Of a DNA stretch of 64,000 nt, positions 48,893 through 60,245 are shown in pieces (position 1 is the stretch's first letter; each line of letters starts with the position of its first letter). The position numbers and the translations under genes are program-made. Origin of the DNA: Thereva unica (lineage: Eukaryota > Arthropoda > Insecta > Diptera > Therevidae); the NCBI GenBank assembly GCA_949987705.1, contig OX465283.1, positions 92,429,813-92,493,812 on the forward strand, read 5' to 3'. Under the pieces are notes generated by a model. That model saw nothing but the letters and a program-made list of their open reading frames with translations. It searched no databases and had not been told where the DNA came from.

Positions 48893-49195
48893 ATGTTGAA
48901 GCAATTAATAAAGGCGCAGCTCGCGGCCTACGAAGATTTAAAGCGTTTCTACCGTAATTATAAAAAAGATGGTGCCGATAGGAAAACACCAAAATATATG
49001 GCCAACAAACTGGGGACCTTGAAGGAACATTGGGAGTCATTTAAACAAACTCACAGAGAGATCGTAATGTTGGATATCCCGACGGAGTTAGCAGAATCGC
49101 TACAAAAATACTTCAGCGAGGAATATTATGCCATGATGGAGGACCTTATGATTGAAGTGAAGACACAAATAGAAGAGGACCTCGAAAAGTTGTAG
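48893..49195 (+). CDS. BEL/Pao gag, N-terminal part up to UAG
   Basis: The first ATG in the gag-pol frame is at 48893, after a 276-base leader. One hundred codons encode a helical, charged N-terminal gag segment (LKRFYRNYKKDGADRKTPKY, later SEEYYAMMEDLMIEVKTQIE). The frame then meets UAG at 49193-49195. The next 4.9 kb continue in the same frame with no further stop, so the UAG is either a single nonsense change or a point of low-level read-through. The bases after the stop (ACG) do not match the best-known read-through signals. An earlier start at TTG 48869 is possible but less likely. Confidence 0.75.
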   Translation: MLKQLIKAQLAAYEDLKRFYRNYKKDGADRKTPKYMANKLGTLKEHWESFKQTHREIVMLDIPTELAESLQKYFSEEYYAMMEDLMIEVKTQIEEDLEKL

Positions 49196-52100
49196 ACGGC
49201 CGACACGACATCGACCGTTAAGCCAAAATGTGAAGGAAATATCGAGCAAGAAATAAAACTACCCAGAATTAGTCTTCCTCAGTTCAATGGGGATTACAAT
49301 TCATGGAAAGCCTTTTACGATCTATATGTAACCTTAATTCACCACAATGCTTCTCTGTCGCCAGTACAAAAGTTACATTATCTAAAATCTAGTTTGCAAG
49401 GTGAACCAGAACAGCTTCTTCGGCACTTTACGACTACAAACGCAAACTATACACCAGCGTGGAGCTTATTACAAGAGCGGTACGACAACTCTCGGATATT
49501 GATAAAAAACCAGCTTAAGATCCTATTTTCGCAACCCTACTCCACCAAGGATACGGCAATGGACATTCGAAGACTTCTAGATACCACAAATGAATGCGTG
49601 CAGGCGTTGAATAATCTGGGAATAAAGACAAAGGAGTGGGATGTCATCCTTACATATATTGTTAGTGAAAGATTAGCACCTGATTCCAAAAAGCTCTGGG
49701 AACAAACTGTTGGTGCAACACGGGAATTTCCAAAATTTGGTGAGCTGAAGACGTTCATGGAGGCACAATTTCGGGCATTAGAATGTTTAGGTGATGGTGC
49801 AATTACTTCCAGATCGTCAACTCCTAAACGAAATTTTCACTTGATGAGACCGTATTCATGCGTTGTTTGTTCAGCTTCTCATGCACTTTGGCACTGTCCT
49901 GAGTTCTTAAAGTTGGGTCATCCTGAAAGAAGAAATATTATGATTAAGAACCATCTTTGCTCAAACTGTTTAGCAAAGGGTCACCTCGCATCACAATGCC
50001 CGAGTAAAACTTCTTGTTTTAAGTGTAACCATAGACACCACACATTGCTACATAACGACGAAGTAATCGCAACGAAAACGAAAATCGCATCGAACATTTG
50101 TGAAATTAAGGACGAATTTGATGACAAGTCAAGTAATCCTGAAGGCGCTTCTTTTTTGGGTAATGTACATGTCGGTAACGTCGCAATAGGGGATGAAGTT
50201 TTGTTAGCAACAGCGTTGGTAAAATTAAAGGGGAATAACGGGCATAGCATAATAGTAAGGGCTCTGGTCGACCAAGGCTCACAAGGATCGTTCTTAAAGG
50301 AGTCCATTGGAAAGCGATTAAATCTAAGGAATACGGCCGTGAAGCTCGACATTACAGGAATACACGACGTCAAGCTTGGAGAGGCTCATTCACAGGCAAC
50401 CGTCGAACTACAGTCACTTCACAGCGATTCCATAATTGCTGCCAATGTCTTAATGCTGAAACATATTGATAACGTATTACCCACTAGAATGATAAAGAGG
50501 AATAACGAATGGACACATCTTCATGGCCTGGCGCTCGCCGATCCGAATTATAATATTTCGAGTAAAATTGACATGATAATTGGAGCCGACATCCATGGCA
50601 GAATAATTCGCCATGGCTTGAAAATCGGGCCAAGGGGTAGTCCCGTCGCTCAGAACACCATGCTAGGCTGGATCTTGTCAGGCGAAATCGACGAGAATGC
50701 GAAAAAGGCAACAACAATAGCATCGTACCACTGTATGGTATCACTGGACGAACAGCTGCGAAAATTTTGGGAGTTAGAGGAACTCCTACCAGTTAAACAT
50801 CTCACCGAAGAAGAGAAGGCCTGTGAATTACATTACGAGGAGGCCACGCAAAGAACGAAGGAAGGAAAGTACATTGTACGCTTACCATTTAAGGCGGATG
50901 CGTCACCGATATTTGGTCGATCACGAGGGATTGCCCTTTCCCGACTAATTAAAATGGAGTCAGCGTTTGGAAGGGACAAACCACTGGAACTGGAATACAC
51001 AAAATGTATGGCAGAGTATTTGGAGCTCAACCACATGGAATTGGCTAGTTCAACTGAAATGGAAAACATAACGTTAAATCAAAACAAACAAGTGTATTAT
51101 AAAACGAATTATCTGCCACATCATGGTGTATTAAAGGAGAGCACCACGACGAAGCTCCGCGTAGTGTTCGACGCATCGTCGAAAACGGCAAACGGACCAT
51201 CCCTCAACGAAGTTCTAATGACTGGGCCAACTTTACAAAACGACCTGATGACGTTACTATCCCGATGGAGGAAACATCAAGTTGTTTTAACCGCCGACAT
51301 AGAGAAGATGTATCGGCAGATATGGGTGAACGACAATGACACAGATTATCAGAGGATACTCTGGAGGGCATCTCCAAACGAACCAATCAAAGACTATCGG
51401 CTCAAAACGGTAACTTTCGGCACCACGTCAGCACCTTACCTAGCAGTTCGAACCTTACAACAGTTGGCAAGAGATGAAAGGGAACAGTTTCCTTTGGCAT
51501 CTCACATAACATTGTCAGACTTCTACGTCGATGACTTGCTAACCGGGGCAAATTCTGTAGAGACAGCTCTAGAGATCCAAGGACAAATTATTCAACTGTT
51601 ACGATCGGGCGGTTTCAACCTTCGTAAGTGGGCATCGAATAAACCCGAACTCTTAATCAATATTCCTAATGAAGACAGAGAGTTGAGTGGCGTTCGTAAT
51701 TTTGAATTCGGCGAAAAGGTAAAGACACTGGGGATGCACTGGTATCCAAGATTGGACATCTTTAAATACAACATCGACCTGAACCTTAACTACAGCAGTA
51801 CCATCACTAAACGACAGTTTTTAAGCGACATCTCGAAAATATTTGATCCGCTTGGGTTTTTATCACCAATAACTATAAAACCCAAGATGTTGATGCAGGC
51901 TATCTGGATAAAGGGCACTGGCTGGGATGAAGAAATCCCAAGTGATATTCAACGAGTTTGGGATGAATTTCGCCAACAGATTAAGCTGATTCAGGAGATC
52001 GAGATACCGAGATGGATAGGGACGTCGACAGAGGCAATTGACATACACGGGTTCTGCGATGGTTCTTCACACGCCTATGCAGCGGTCCTATACGCTCGAT

Positions 52101-54115
52101 CGGTGGACGAATCCGGTAATGTTCGAGTAACACTGATGGCAGCAAAAACAAAAGTGACGCCGGTAAAACAAGTTACTCTTCCTCGTATTGAACTGTGCGG
52201 GGCACTTTTGCTAGCTCGACTATACAAGGCAGTCATAAAGGCGATGAACTTTACTCAAGTAAAATTTCGAGCATGGACGGACTCGACAATTGTTTTATCA
52301 TGGCTCAGGAGCCACCCCAACAGGCACAAGACCTTTGTCGCAAACCGGATAGCACAAATACAGGACATCTGCAGTACCGAAGTATGGCATCATGTCCCCA
52401 CACAGGATAATCCCGCAGACTGCGCAACAAGAGGCTTATTGCCGGCCGAAGCAATAAAACACCCCCTATGGTGGAATGGACCTCAGTGGCTGCTAAAATC
52501 AGAAGAAAATTGGCCTTCATTAAATGATATAAAGGAAACCGATAGTGAAGTACGGACAGTGAAGGTTAATCTGAGTTCCACGAATGAATCAACAACTTTC
52601 GGATTAGACATTTGCAAATACTCGTCCCTACGAAAACTTATTCGGGTAATAGCATACGTTCTTCGATTTGTCTCACGATGCAGATGTAAGGAGAAATCAA
52701 ACTCAATTAAATGGTTAACAAGTACGGAACTAGAGGAGGCTCACAATCTCATGATTAAAAAGGTTCAAGCCCAGGAATTTGAGCAGGAATTGAAGAGTCT
52801 GTCATCGAAAGCGCAACTTTCTTTGGGGCGACTAGCAAAGTTAAGTCCCTTTATCGATAGTTCAGGCTTGCTTCGAGTAGGAGGCCGATTGCAAAATTCA
52901 TACATTACTTGGGCCGAAAAACATCCAATTATCTTACCAAGTCAGCATCATGTCACAAACTTAATTATAGATGACCAACATAAAATCGCCCTTCACGGTG
53001 GACCACAACTGGTGCTCGGATTAATAAGGCGCAAATATTGGATACTAAGAGCTCGAAGCGTAGTCCGAATTCGTATCCACAAATGCATCATTTGCTTCAA
53101 ACAAAGGGCTGAATGCGGAAGCCAGTTGATGGGGAGCTTACCAGCACCAAGGACGAACATCTCTCGACCATTCAGTCATGTAGGAGTCGATTATTGTGGA
53201 CCCATGGAGATCAAGACATCGAAACTACGAAACGCGAAAAAACATAAATGTTATTTGGCTATATTCATCTGTTTGGCGATCAAGGCTGTACACATTGAGG
53301 TCGTTTCAGAATTGTCGACCCAGGCTTTTTTAGCTGCGTTTAAAAGATTTACAGGCCGCCGAGGACTCTGCAGTGATATGTACTCGGATAACGGGACCAA
53401 TTTCATCGGAGCAAGAGCTGTTTTGGAAAAGGATTTTTCAAACCACTTACGTCAGCTGGCGGACGAAATTCCGAGTTTAGTGGAAGATCAAGGAATAAAA
53501 TGGCATTTAATACCACCAGCGGCTCCGCATTTCGGCGGAATTTGGGAAAGTGCGGTTAAGGCTACGAAGTTCCATTTAAAAAGGGTCATAGGCAACAGCT
53601 CGTTAACGTTCGAGGAGCTTACAACTTTAACAGCGCAAGTGGAATCATGTTTGAATTCACGACCGATTTGTCCGATAACTAACGACCCTTCAGATTTGAC
53701 TGCGTTAACGCCGGGCCATTTCTTGATTGGTGCACCAATCTTGTCCATAGCAGAACCGTCATATTTGGATCACAAGCAACACAGCTTAACGCGCTGGCAA
53801 TACATTCAGCAGTTAATGCAATCATTTTGGAGGCGATGGAAGAATGAATACCTAACCCAGTTGCAACAGCGTCCGAAATGGAATATACAAAACAGGAATT
53901 TGCAGAAAGATGATCTTGTGTTGATCAAGCAAGAAAACCTACCACCGTGCAATTGGCTACTGGGAAGAGTCATTGAGACACATCCAGGTTCAGACAATCT
54001 AGTCCGCGTCGTCTCAGTGAAAACTAAGGACTCAATTTGCAAACGTCCTGTGACCAAATTATGCCTCCTTCCAATAGAAACTAGTCCTAATCAACAATCA
54101 CATCACATACTATAA
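49196..54115 (+). CDS. BEL/Pao gag-pol polyprotein
   Basis: The frame continues for about 1640 residues. Counting from ATG 48893, it holds: the gag domain of DUF1759 type (FNGDYNSWKAFYDLYVT), zinc knuckles near 356 (CSNCLAKGHLASQC), a protease with DQGS at 460, RT with the YVDD box at 878-881, RNase H with the first Asp at 1056 (GFCDGSS), an integrase with an HHCC-type finger (HKCIICFKQRA) and catalytic residues Asp 1433, Asp 1499 (YSDNGTNF) and Glu 1552, and a DUF5641-like C-terminus. All key residues are present. In live elements these proteins build the particle, copy the RNA and insert the cDNA. Lack of start codon downstream of the UAG means pol depends on passing it. Confidence 0.92.
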   Translation, partial: TADTTSTVKPKCEGNIEQEIKLPRISLPQFNGDYNSWKAFYDLYVTLIHHNASLSPVQKLHYLKSSLQGEPEQLLRHFTTTNANYTPAWSLLQERYDNSRILIKNQLKILFSQPYSTKDTAMDIRRLLDTTNECVQALNNLGIKTKEWDVILTYIVSERLAPDSKKLWEQTVGATREFPKFGELKTFMEAQFRALECLGDGAITSRSSTPKRNFHLMRPYSCVVCSASHALWHCPEFLKLGHPERRNIMIKNHLCSNCLAKGHLASQCPSKTSCFKCNHRHHTLLHNDEVIATKTKIASNICEIKDEFDDKSSNPEGASFLGNVHVGNVAIGDEVLLATALVKLKGNNGHSIIVRALVDQGSQGSFLKESIGKRLNLRNTAVKLDITGIHDVKLGEAHSQATVELQSLHSDSIIAANVLMLKHIDNVLPTRMIKRNNEWTHLHGLALADPNYNISSKIDMIIGADIHGRIIRHGLKIGPRGSPVAQNTMLGWILSGEIDENAKKATTIASYHCMVSLDEQLRKFWELEELLPVKHLTEEEKACELHYEEATQRTKEGKYIVRLPFKADASPIFGRSRGIALSRLIKMESAFGRDKPLELEYTKCMAEYLELNHMELASSTEMENITLNQNKQVYYKTNYLPHHGVLKESTTTKLRVVFDASSKTANGPSLNEVLMTGPTLQNDLMTLLSRWRKHQVVLTADIEKMYRQIWVNDNDTDYQRILWRASPNEPIKDYRLKTVTFGTTSAPYLAVRTLQQLARDEREQFPLASHITLSDFYVDDLLTGANSVETALEIQGQIIQLLRSGGFNLRKWASNKPELLINIPNEDRELSGVRNFEFGEKVKTLGMHWYPRLDIFKYNIDLNLNYSSTITKRQFLSDISKIFDPLGFLSPITIKPKMLMQAIWIKGTGWDEEIPSDIQRVWDEFRQQIKLIQEIEIPRWIGTSTEAIDIHGFCDGSSHAYAAVLYARSVDESGNVRVTLMAAKTKVTPVKQVTLPRIELCGALLLARLYKAVIKAMNFTQVKFRAWTDSTIVLSWLRSHPNRHKTFVANRIAQIQDICSTEVWHHVPTQDNPADCATRGLLPAEAIKHPLWWNGPQWLLKSEENWPSLNDIKETDSEVRTVKVNLSSTNESTTFGLDICKYSSLRKLIRVIAYVLRFVSRCRCKEKSNSIKWLTSTELEEAHNLMIKKVQAQEFEQELKSLSSKAQLSLGRLAKLSPFIDSSGLLRVGGRLQNSYITWAEKHPIILPSQHHVTNLIIDDQHKIALHGGPQLVLGLIRRKYWILRARSVVRIRIHKCIICFKQRAECGSQLMGSLPAPRTNISRPFSHVGVDYCGPMEIKTSKLRNAKKHKCYLAIFICLAIKAVHIEVVSELSTQAFLAAFKRFTGRRGLCSDMYSDNGTNFIGARAVLEKDFSNHLRQLADEIPSLVEDQGIKWHLIPPAAPHFGGIWESAVKATKFHLKRVIGNSSLTFEELTTLTAQVESCLNSRPICPITNDPSDLTALTPGHFLIGAPILSIAEPSYLDHKQHSLTRWQYIQQLMQSFWRRWKNEYLTQLQQRPKWNIQNRNLQKDDLVLIKQENLPPCNWLLGRVIETHPGSDNLVRVVSVKTKDSICKRPVTKLCLLPIETSPNQQSHHIL

Positions 54116-54319
54116 ACCAAATAAATTACCTAACTATCACAGAACTCCTAGAATTCCCCCAATCCATCGACCTTAAGCATCCTCTCCACAATCCGTCAAC
54201 TAGTCAATATTGAATGATTATAAAACTTCAGTCAATGCTTTGTTTATTTCTTCCCAGGTCAGTAAGATATCATGATAAAGCAAAATATTGGGACGTTGTC
54301 CCAACGCCGCCCCGGAGCA

Positions 54320-55135
54320 TGTTCCATCCAGGAACCACCTAAAAGAAAAATAGTACCCAAAGAAATTAACGCTCAATAAAGTACAGAGATACTTATCTGA
54401 CTGATGATAAACCTCCAGAGGATTGCGTACATCAAAACCGAGCAGAACATCTAGGAGAGAGGTCGTCATCTACAAAACAACAGCATAACTAACATTAGCT
54501 TAAGATTAAACAAATAACAATAAAATGTAACAAGAACACTGACATGCACCACTAACAAACTTAAACCGTAAACATGCAATTTCTATAAATAGATTAAAAT
54601 AAAAAAAAAACAAACTTACCTTACAGACCTACTGACCTAGTGAATGTAGTCACACCAGAACTGTCACTTCGAGACAGTATAACAGTTGATATTGAAATAT
54701 CAATTGTTATACTTTCCGGTATAATAATTGATATTAGTACAGCAAGTATTATACGTACCAGATTATTATCAATCTGGATACAAATCGGTATTAATTCTAG
54801 ACGATAGGTGGCAGTCAATGATAGTAAATTTAAAGAGAGATAAATCTAGAGACGGAGACGTGCAACAAGTCACGTATGCAATGAGAAAAACGGTTCCGTG
54901 AAAAACGGTGCGCAAGAGGATAGAGCTGAAGAACAAAAAGGAAAAAGTGGTGCAAGTCAGTCGTTTAACGTCTTTTGAAGAATTCGGCATAAAATTTACA
55001 TTCTCGATATATTTTGTAATTCGGCACATTTACTCAAATTGTAGTCATTCGGAATTTTAGTTTTCAATTGTTTTTGAATAAACATTTTGTGAATTTAAAG
55101 AAAATTTGCGTTTTTTTTTGTTCTTGTACCGAACA
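54320..55135 (+). repeat. 3' LTR of BEL/Pao element
   Basis: 816 bp, TGTTCCATCC to ACCGAACA, followed by the duplication CAAGT (55136-55140). The run before it (CGCCGCCCCGGAGCA) is the likely plus-strand primer region, although it is not a clean polypurine tract. Confidence 0.92.
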
Positions 55136-56384
55136 CAAGTTTTGGAGGATAGTTTACACTCTATTTGTTTTAAAAGTTATTCTGATAGTCGTTCGGATAA
55201 CAGCGTTTGTTGTCATAGTACCAGCAACAGCGACGATACTGTCTTGTATACTAGAAGCTCCCTTGATTGATTTTAATTTCCTGACCAACTGTTTCATTTT
55301 CTCTTTGAACTTTCAGCCTTGACACCTTTATACTCTGCTATAATTCCTCAGCAAATCTAAAAATGTCCAGTAATTGATCATGAACCGCTGCATAGCCCTT
55401 CAAAAAGACCAAGAATAGAGTAGATAGAAAGCAGCATCGTCGTCAGCATCGGATTAGTCGTATTGGGGACACCACTTTAAAAACGCACCGGCAAACTTTA
55501 CTTCGCAGGTGGTGTGGAAATGAGTTATACAACTTGCAAACGCTTGTCATAAAATTAATACGCCCGTATGTTGCTAGATAGTTAGAATAAATGAAATACT
55601 TTTTTGTGTAGGCCTAAAACAAATTATTTTAAAAAATTGGAGTAACGCATGTTATTATTCAAAGAATTTCATTTTAAACCATATAGTATCTTATAAAACA
55701 TGGCATAACAGCAATAAAAACCCGCAAAAAAATGCGAAACAATTTTATTACATTACTCAAACATCGGCATTTCTTATAACGTATAGTCATTCATTCATTA
55801 TTATTACTTGCTAGCTGTTATTGCTAATTTCTAGGAGGTAAAATTGTAATAAAATATTCCGAAAATCTGTCACTTTCATACCTTCGGGGCGCTGTAAAAC
55901 CTTTCGTAGTGAATGAAATTAAAAAAGTAATGAATGAAAATTATTCCTAATGAAACCCTCTACAAAAACCTTGTTATTATTTTTTTTGTTAAAGTTGAAG
56001 GAAAAAAAGTTATAGCCTTTAAAAGAAAATATTGTGACTAATTTTTGTGTTCTAAGGCTTATAACTTCTTAATTTTTCATTTTACCACAAAATTTCTAAC
56101 TAATAAATTGTAGATTATTTAATTCTAAACAAAAAGTGTCCTTGCAAATTTTCGGTAAGATATACCGTTTCGGAGATATAGTGGAAAAACCATTTGCACA
56201 CGTTTTCCAAGATGGCGGCCAAATGGGGGGGGTTAGAATCCCGAAAACTCAAACTTAAGCTCACACTGACCCCCCCTACACATCCCACAAATAAAACCTT
56301 GTCCTGCATTTTTGCAATGTTAAAGTACCATTTCCATGGACTATCAGTACGATTTACCGTCGTATAAGGGACAAATGTACTGCC

Positions 56385-56480
56385 CAGTGGCGGTTCCTCT
56401 TTGGAAGCAAAGGAAGCACTGCTTCCCTTGACCAAATAGGTAACTCAATAAAAATTAATTTTAATACATATATCAAGATT
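56385..56480 (+). mobile_element. End of another hAT-like element
   Basis: CAGTGGCGGTTCCTCTTTGG at 56385 resembles the start of the hAT element at 31153. A matching right end (CCACTG) was not found downstream, so the copy is truncated or its partner lies in later insertions. Confidence 0.4.
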
Positions 56481-57719
56481 ATTAGAAGAAAAATCTTAAT
56501 ATATTTCCTCCTCTTGAAACATTAAAGATGCAATGTACAGATTTTTTTATATAAAATGTACAATTGCTACTGTAAACAAAGAGTAAAGCCGGAGCCTCGA
56601 TACGAGCGGCGAGCGGTGAGCGACAGAGTGGCAAATACTAATGTGCCTCTCACCGCTCTTATATATTGGCGGAGGCCTTACACAACATGGGGAAGCTGTA
56701 ATATCGTCCGCTTCTTTGCCACAGAAAATCAACGTGAAAACTCCAACACATTCAATTAAATTGAACTCACCCTCACGCAAAGGTTTGCGTTGATACAGTG
56801 CCCTCAGAAGCTGAGCTAAACGCAGCTTCTTCGGAGCCGAACAGTGGGATACAAGAAGTCGAAGAGAGAGAAATTTTCTGTATCCACCATATACTCTTTG
56901 TTTTCTTGGTTTCTTTTTCTGGTAATCTGTTCTGGCTTCGAGCAATATTAAATTTGCTCTTAAAATTTTGCTTGGAAATTTCGTTTACATATTGAGTCAA
57001 GAAAAAAGAGATCGAAGATAGGTGAAGTTTCTCTTCACCTTTTGTGGGGTGCAGGCGTTTTATATTGAATATAAGCTGATAATTTGTAGCTTCCATTATA
57101 TTTGTTAAGATTCTCTTTAATATGATCCCTTTAGAGAATATTTTTATGAATTATATTTTCGAGTACAGGTTGCCTGGTGTTTTTTTTGCTAGGACAATGT
57201 AATGTCGGTCGACCGTGGTGTTATTATTAGTATCTTTTTTGATTTTGAGCAAAATATATATGAAAAATTAAACGAGATTAAAGATGTAGTTGCAGTTTTT
57301 CAACGGTTTTTTGTTGACGCTTTATATCAATAGAATCTGAAAAAAGGCGCAAAACGTCCTCCAGCAGCGAAACTATTTCAAAAAAAATTGACAAAAAAAT
57401 GAAAAAAATTCAATTTAAAGCAACATTTACATTACAAAATTTGCATCATCATTTGCTGCAACATTTTGCATCGACGTTCAATACAACATTTTAAAGCTAC
57501 ATTTACATTGCAACATTGTGCATCAATATTTACTTCAACCTTTTGCAACAACATTTGATACAACATTTTATATATACATTACCTGCACCATTTCTGCATC
57601 AACAATTGTTGCAACACATCTTCTGTTACCTTTGATTTGATTTGATTTGTGCAATATCACCTTCTTAAACTCTTCCCACTCTGCCTGAGCAATTTAACTA
57701 GTTGCTAACGACTTAAACT
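56481..57719. other. Non-coding DNA before the second BEL copy
   Basis: 57420-57620 is a loose run of ACATTT and GCAACA words (CAACATTTTGCAT and similar), apparently a worn repeat or the old leader of the BEL copy. An open frame at 56547-56945 has no recognisable domain. No 5' LTR matching 62732-63001 was found here. Confidence 0.4.
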
Positions 57720-59074
57720 ATGGATGGAATTAAGGATAGAATTACATTCGCAAAAGAAAGAATTGAACGGTTCTTAGTTAATACAAACAAAACTGCCAAG
57801 GAGCAGAGAAATGAAGAATACCTCACCGCCCGTGTCAAGCTGCTTAATTCCGATTGGGCACAATTCATAACTGCATATGAGGAATTCTACGCAAACTCTT
57901 CGGCGGAAGTGTTAGCCTCAGATCCATATGTGACATCAGATGCCTTTTCAGATGTCGAGTGTACTTACATTGCCACATTACACTGGCTAAAGGATAACCT
58001 AGCCACATTTAGTCCAAAACCTTCAAGGGACGACCACAAAGGCTCTCCGCTACATTCAACATTCCATACACAGCCATCCTCGACTCCACAGCTCAAGTTG
58101 CCCACTATAAATTTGCCTTCATTCAGCGGTTCTCACACTGATTGGCCATCGTTTCATGACACCTAAGTGGCGTTGATTCACGACAATGATTCCCTGCCCG
58201 ACGCGACGTTCAGAAGTTGCATTATGTAAAGTCTGCGATCACAGGAGAAGCAGCTAAGCTTTTGCGACATTTCGCGACCACAGACGCAAATTATAAGTCA
58301 GCCTGGAAGCTCATTGTCGACAGATTTAAGAATACACGAGTCTTGGTTAATGCCAACTTACGTTCGCTCATCAGTTTTCCGTCCATGGTAAGGGAAGTTT
58401 GCTCAGAATTACAGCGAGTGTTTGATACTTTTAAACAGTCTGTACGCGCCCTAGAGAATCTGTCTCGACCTGTGGACTACTGGGACGATTGGTTAATCTA
58501 CTTTCTATCCGACAAGCTTGACGCCACCACGCGCAAGGACTGGGAAAGAACATTTAGCTCCCTTGCAAGATTCCTACAACGACGGCTACAAGCACTCAGT
58601 GCACTCAAGAACACCCAATTGCTCACTAACGCGGCTGCCGGACAGCGACAATTTTCTGTGCAGAAATTTCAACAATCTAGAAGAACAAGTTGTAGCACTC
58701 ATCATGTCTTCACTAAAGCATCAAATACCACATCCTCAACCTGTTTGAGTTGCAATGGAAAACACCTTGTCATGTTCTGCCCTCAGTTCCGATCAATGTC
58801 TATTGATCAAAGGGTCGATCTTCTGCGATGGAAACTAGCATGCAATAACTGTCTCAGGGCAAACCACACTGCAACCTCATGCCCTTCAACGAACAGGTGC
58901 AAGCTGTGTCAAGCGAAGCACCACACAATGATCCACAGATCTACTGAACCGAGTGAATCTACCCGACACAGAAAACCAACATGGTCAACGTACCTGAGGC
59001 ACCATGCCCGTCTACTACAGCTCAACTTTCATTGGACGGCCTCAGATTTTCATCCGTTCTTCTTCCCACAGTAA
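57720..59074 (+). pseudogene. BEL gag, frameshifted
   Basis: ATG at 57720 opens a charged helical gag start (AKERIERFLVNTNKTAKEQ). The DUF1759-like block INLPSFSGSHTDWPSFHDT runs to a stop near 58166. Gag resumes in another frame at 58217 (LLRHFATTDANYKSAWKLI), which includes zinc knuckles (CNNCLRANHTATSC and CKLCQAKHHTMIH) near 58840-58935 and ends at 59074. At least one frameshift separates the parts. Confidence 0.8.
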
Positions 59075-59097
59075 TCGTGCAAGTCGAATGGACGACA

Positions 59098-59758
59098 ATT
59101 ACAGGTGCGCGCACTATTGGACCAAGGCTCCGAGTCGAACTTTATTACGTCATCACTAGTCAAGCTGTTAAGTCTAAGAAAGCAGAAAACTCGCATAGCC
59201 ATCTTCGGTGTTGCGCAATGTGAGGCAGGCATCGCTCAATCGCGTGTGGAGCTGGACGTGATTTCTCTGCAAGACTCAACGCATCGGTACTCGGTTCAAT
59301 TCTTAGAAATGCCAACTCTTTCTCAACTCCTACCCGGCTTCACAGTGTCAAAGCAGGCTTGGCCACACCTTAATTCGCCATTAGCTGATTCCAACTTTGA
59401 TCAACCGTCATCTATCGACCTCATTCTTGGAGTAGAGGTTTATACTGAAGTCATATTAGCTGACATACGCAAAGGTCCACCAGGTGCTCCGATTGCGCAG
59501 GCTACAGTTTTCGGATGGATAGTGTCAGGCCCGGTTGATATTGCTATAAACAGAGTGTCCTCTTCGTTGCGCATGCACACCTCTACGGTAGAAGTTGATT
59601 CACTTCTCAGACGATTTTGGGAATTACAAGAACCTCCTCAAGCCACTCGGTTAACTCCTGACGAAATTCAATGCGAAGACCACTTCGCCCAAACTCACTA
59701 TAGAGATGCTCATGGCCGATACGTTGTTGCTCTTCCTCTAAAACTACCTGCTAGCTAG
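59098..59758 (+). pseudogene. BEL protease region
   Basis: The DUF1758-type protease starts with the active-site DQGS in ALLDQGSESNFITSS, continues with SIDLILGVEVYTEVI and the GWIVSGPV block, and ends at a TAG (59756-59758) after LLRRFWELQEPP. It is in the same frame as the second gag part, but a stop at 59072 lies between them. Confidence 0.8.
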
Positions 59759-59762
59759 TTCA

Positions 59763-60245
59763 TTGGGGTCATCTCGTCACCACGCCATGTCCTCACTTTT
59801 ACGAATGCAACGCAGACTTGCGAACGATCCGGAGCTCGACGTTTTGTACTTTTCGTTTATGACAGAATATGAAAATTTGAATCACATGGAGGGGGTAACA
59901 AAAGAGGCTACAGCAGAACCCGTCTACTATCTACCACACCATGCGGTGTTGAAGCCTAGTAGCACTACTACTAAGCTCAGAGTAGTGTTCAATGCATCGC
60001 AGCAATCAACATCTCATTTATCGTTAAACGATATACGATATCGCGACGACCTCTTCTCACTACTGAAGACAGGCGGCTTCAAATTGCGCAAATGGCTAGC
60101 TAACTCCCCTTCGCTGCTGTCGGGCATATCGGAGGCTGTACTGATCGAGCCGACACGCTTTGCCTTAAGGTCGTCAAAGACGTCTCAGTCAAAGCATTGG
60201 GCATCACGTGGAACCCAACATCCGATGAATTCAGCTTCAGTATAA
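59763..60245 (+). pseudogene. BEL RT remnant with palm deleted
   Basis: The fingers are recognisable (VYYLPHHAVLKPSS, TTKLRVVFNASQQS), but after SLNDI near 60030 the frame jumps straight to DLFSLLKTGGFKLRKW, which in the intact copy at 49196 follows the YVDD box. Roughly 130 residues including all catalytic aspartates are missing. Confidence 0.78.

Larger units (their letters stand above)
47799..55135 (+). mobile_element. BEL/Pao LTR retrotransposon, nearly intact
   Basis: LTRs at 47799-48616 and 54320-55135 differ by four substitutions and a two-base length change in an A run, about 99.5 percent identity. CAAGT flanks both sides as a 5-bp target duplication. A primer site (48622) and a full gag-pol frame follow. 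The only visible coding defect is one in-frame UAG at 49193. The domain order protease, RT, RNase H, integrase and the presence of DUF1759-like and DUF5641-like parts mark BEL/Pao. There is no env-like frame. Confidence 0.93.
46875..56343. mobile_element. Harbinger-like element with 0.8-kb inverted arms, carrying a BEL insertion
   Basis: The left arm (46875-about 47670) and right arm (about 55560-56343) are inverted copies over some 790 bp with few differences. Ends read TAGTCCATGG and CCATGGACTA. TCA flanks both sides as a possible 3-bp duplication. Without the BEL element, the unit would be about 2.1 kb. The unique centre (55141-55560) has traces of a decayed frame but no recognised transposase. 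The TAGTCCA start and 3-bp duplication resemble the element at 19565-20406. Confidence 0.7.

Noticed and set aside
56547..56945. Open frame of 132 codons on the minus strand near a hAT-like end
   Set aside because: It could be a decayed transposase, but no TTF finger, HES box or catalytic motif was recognised.
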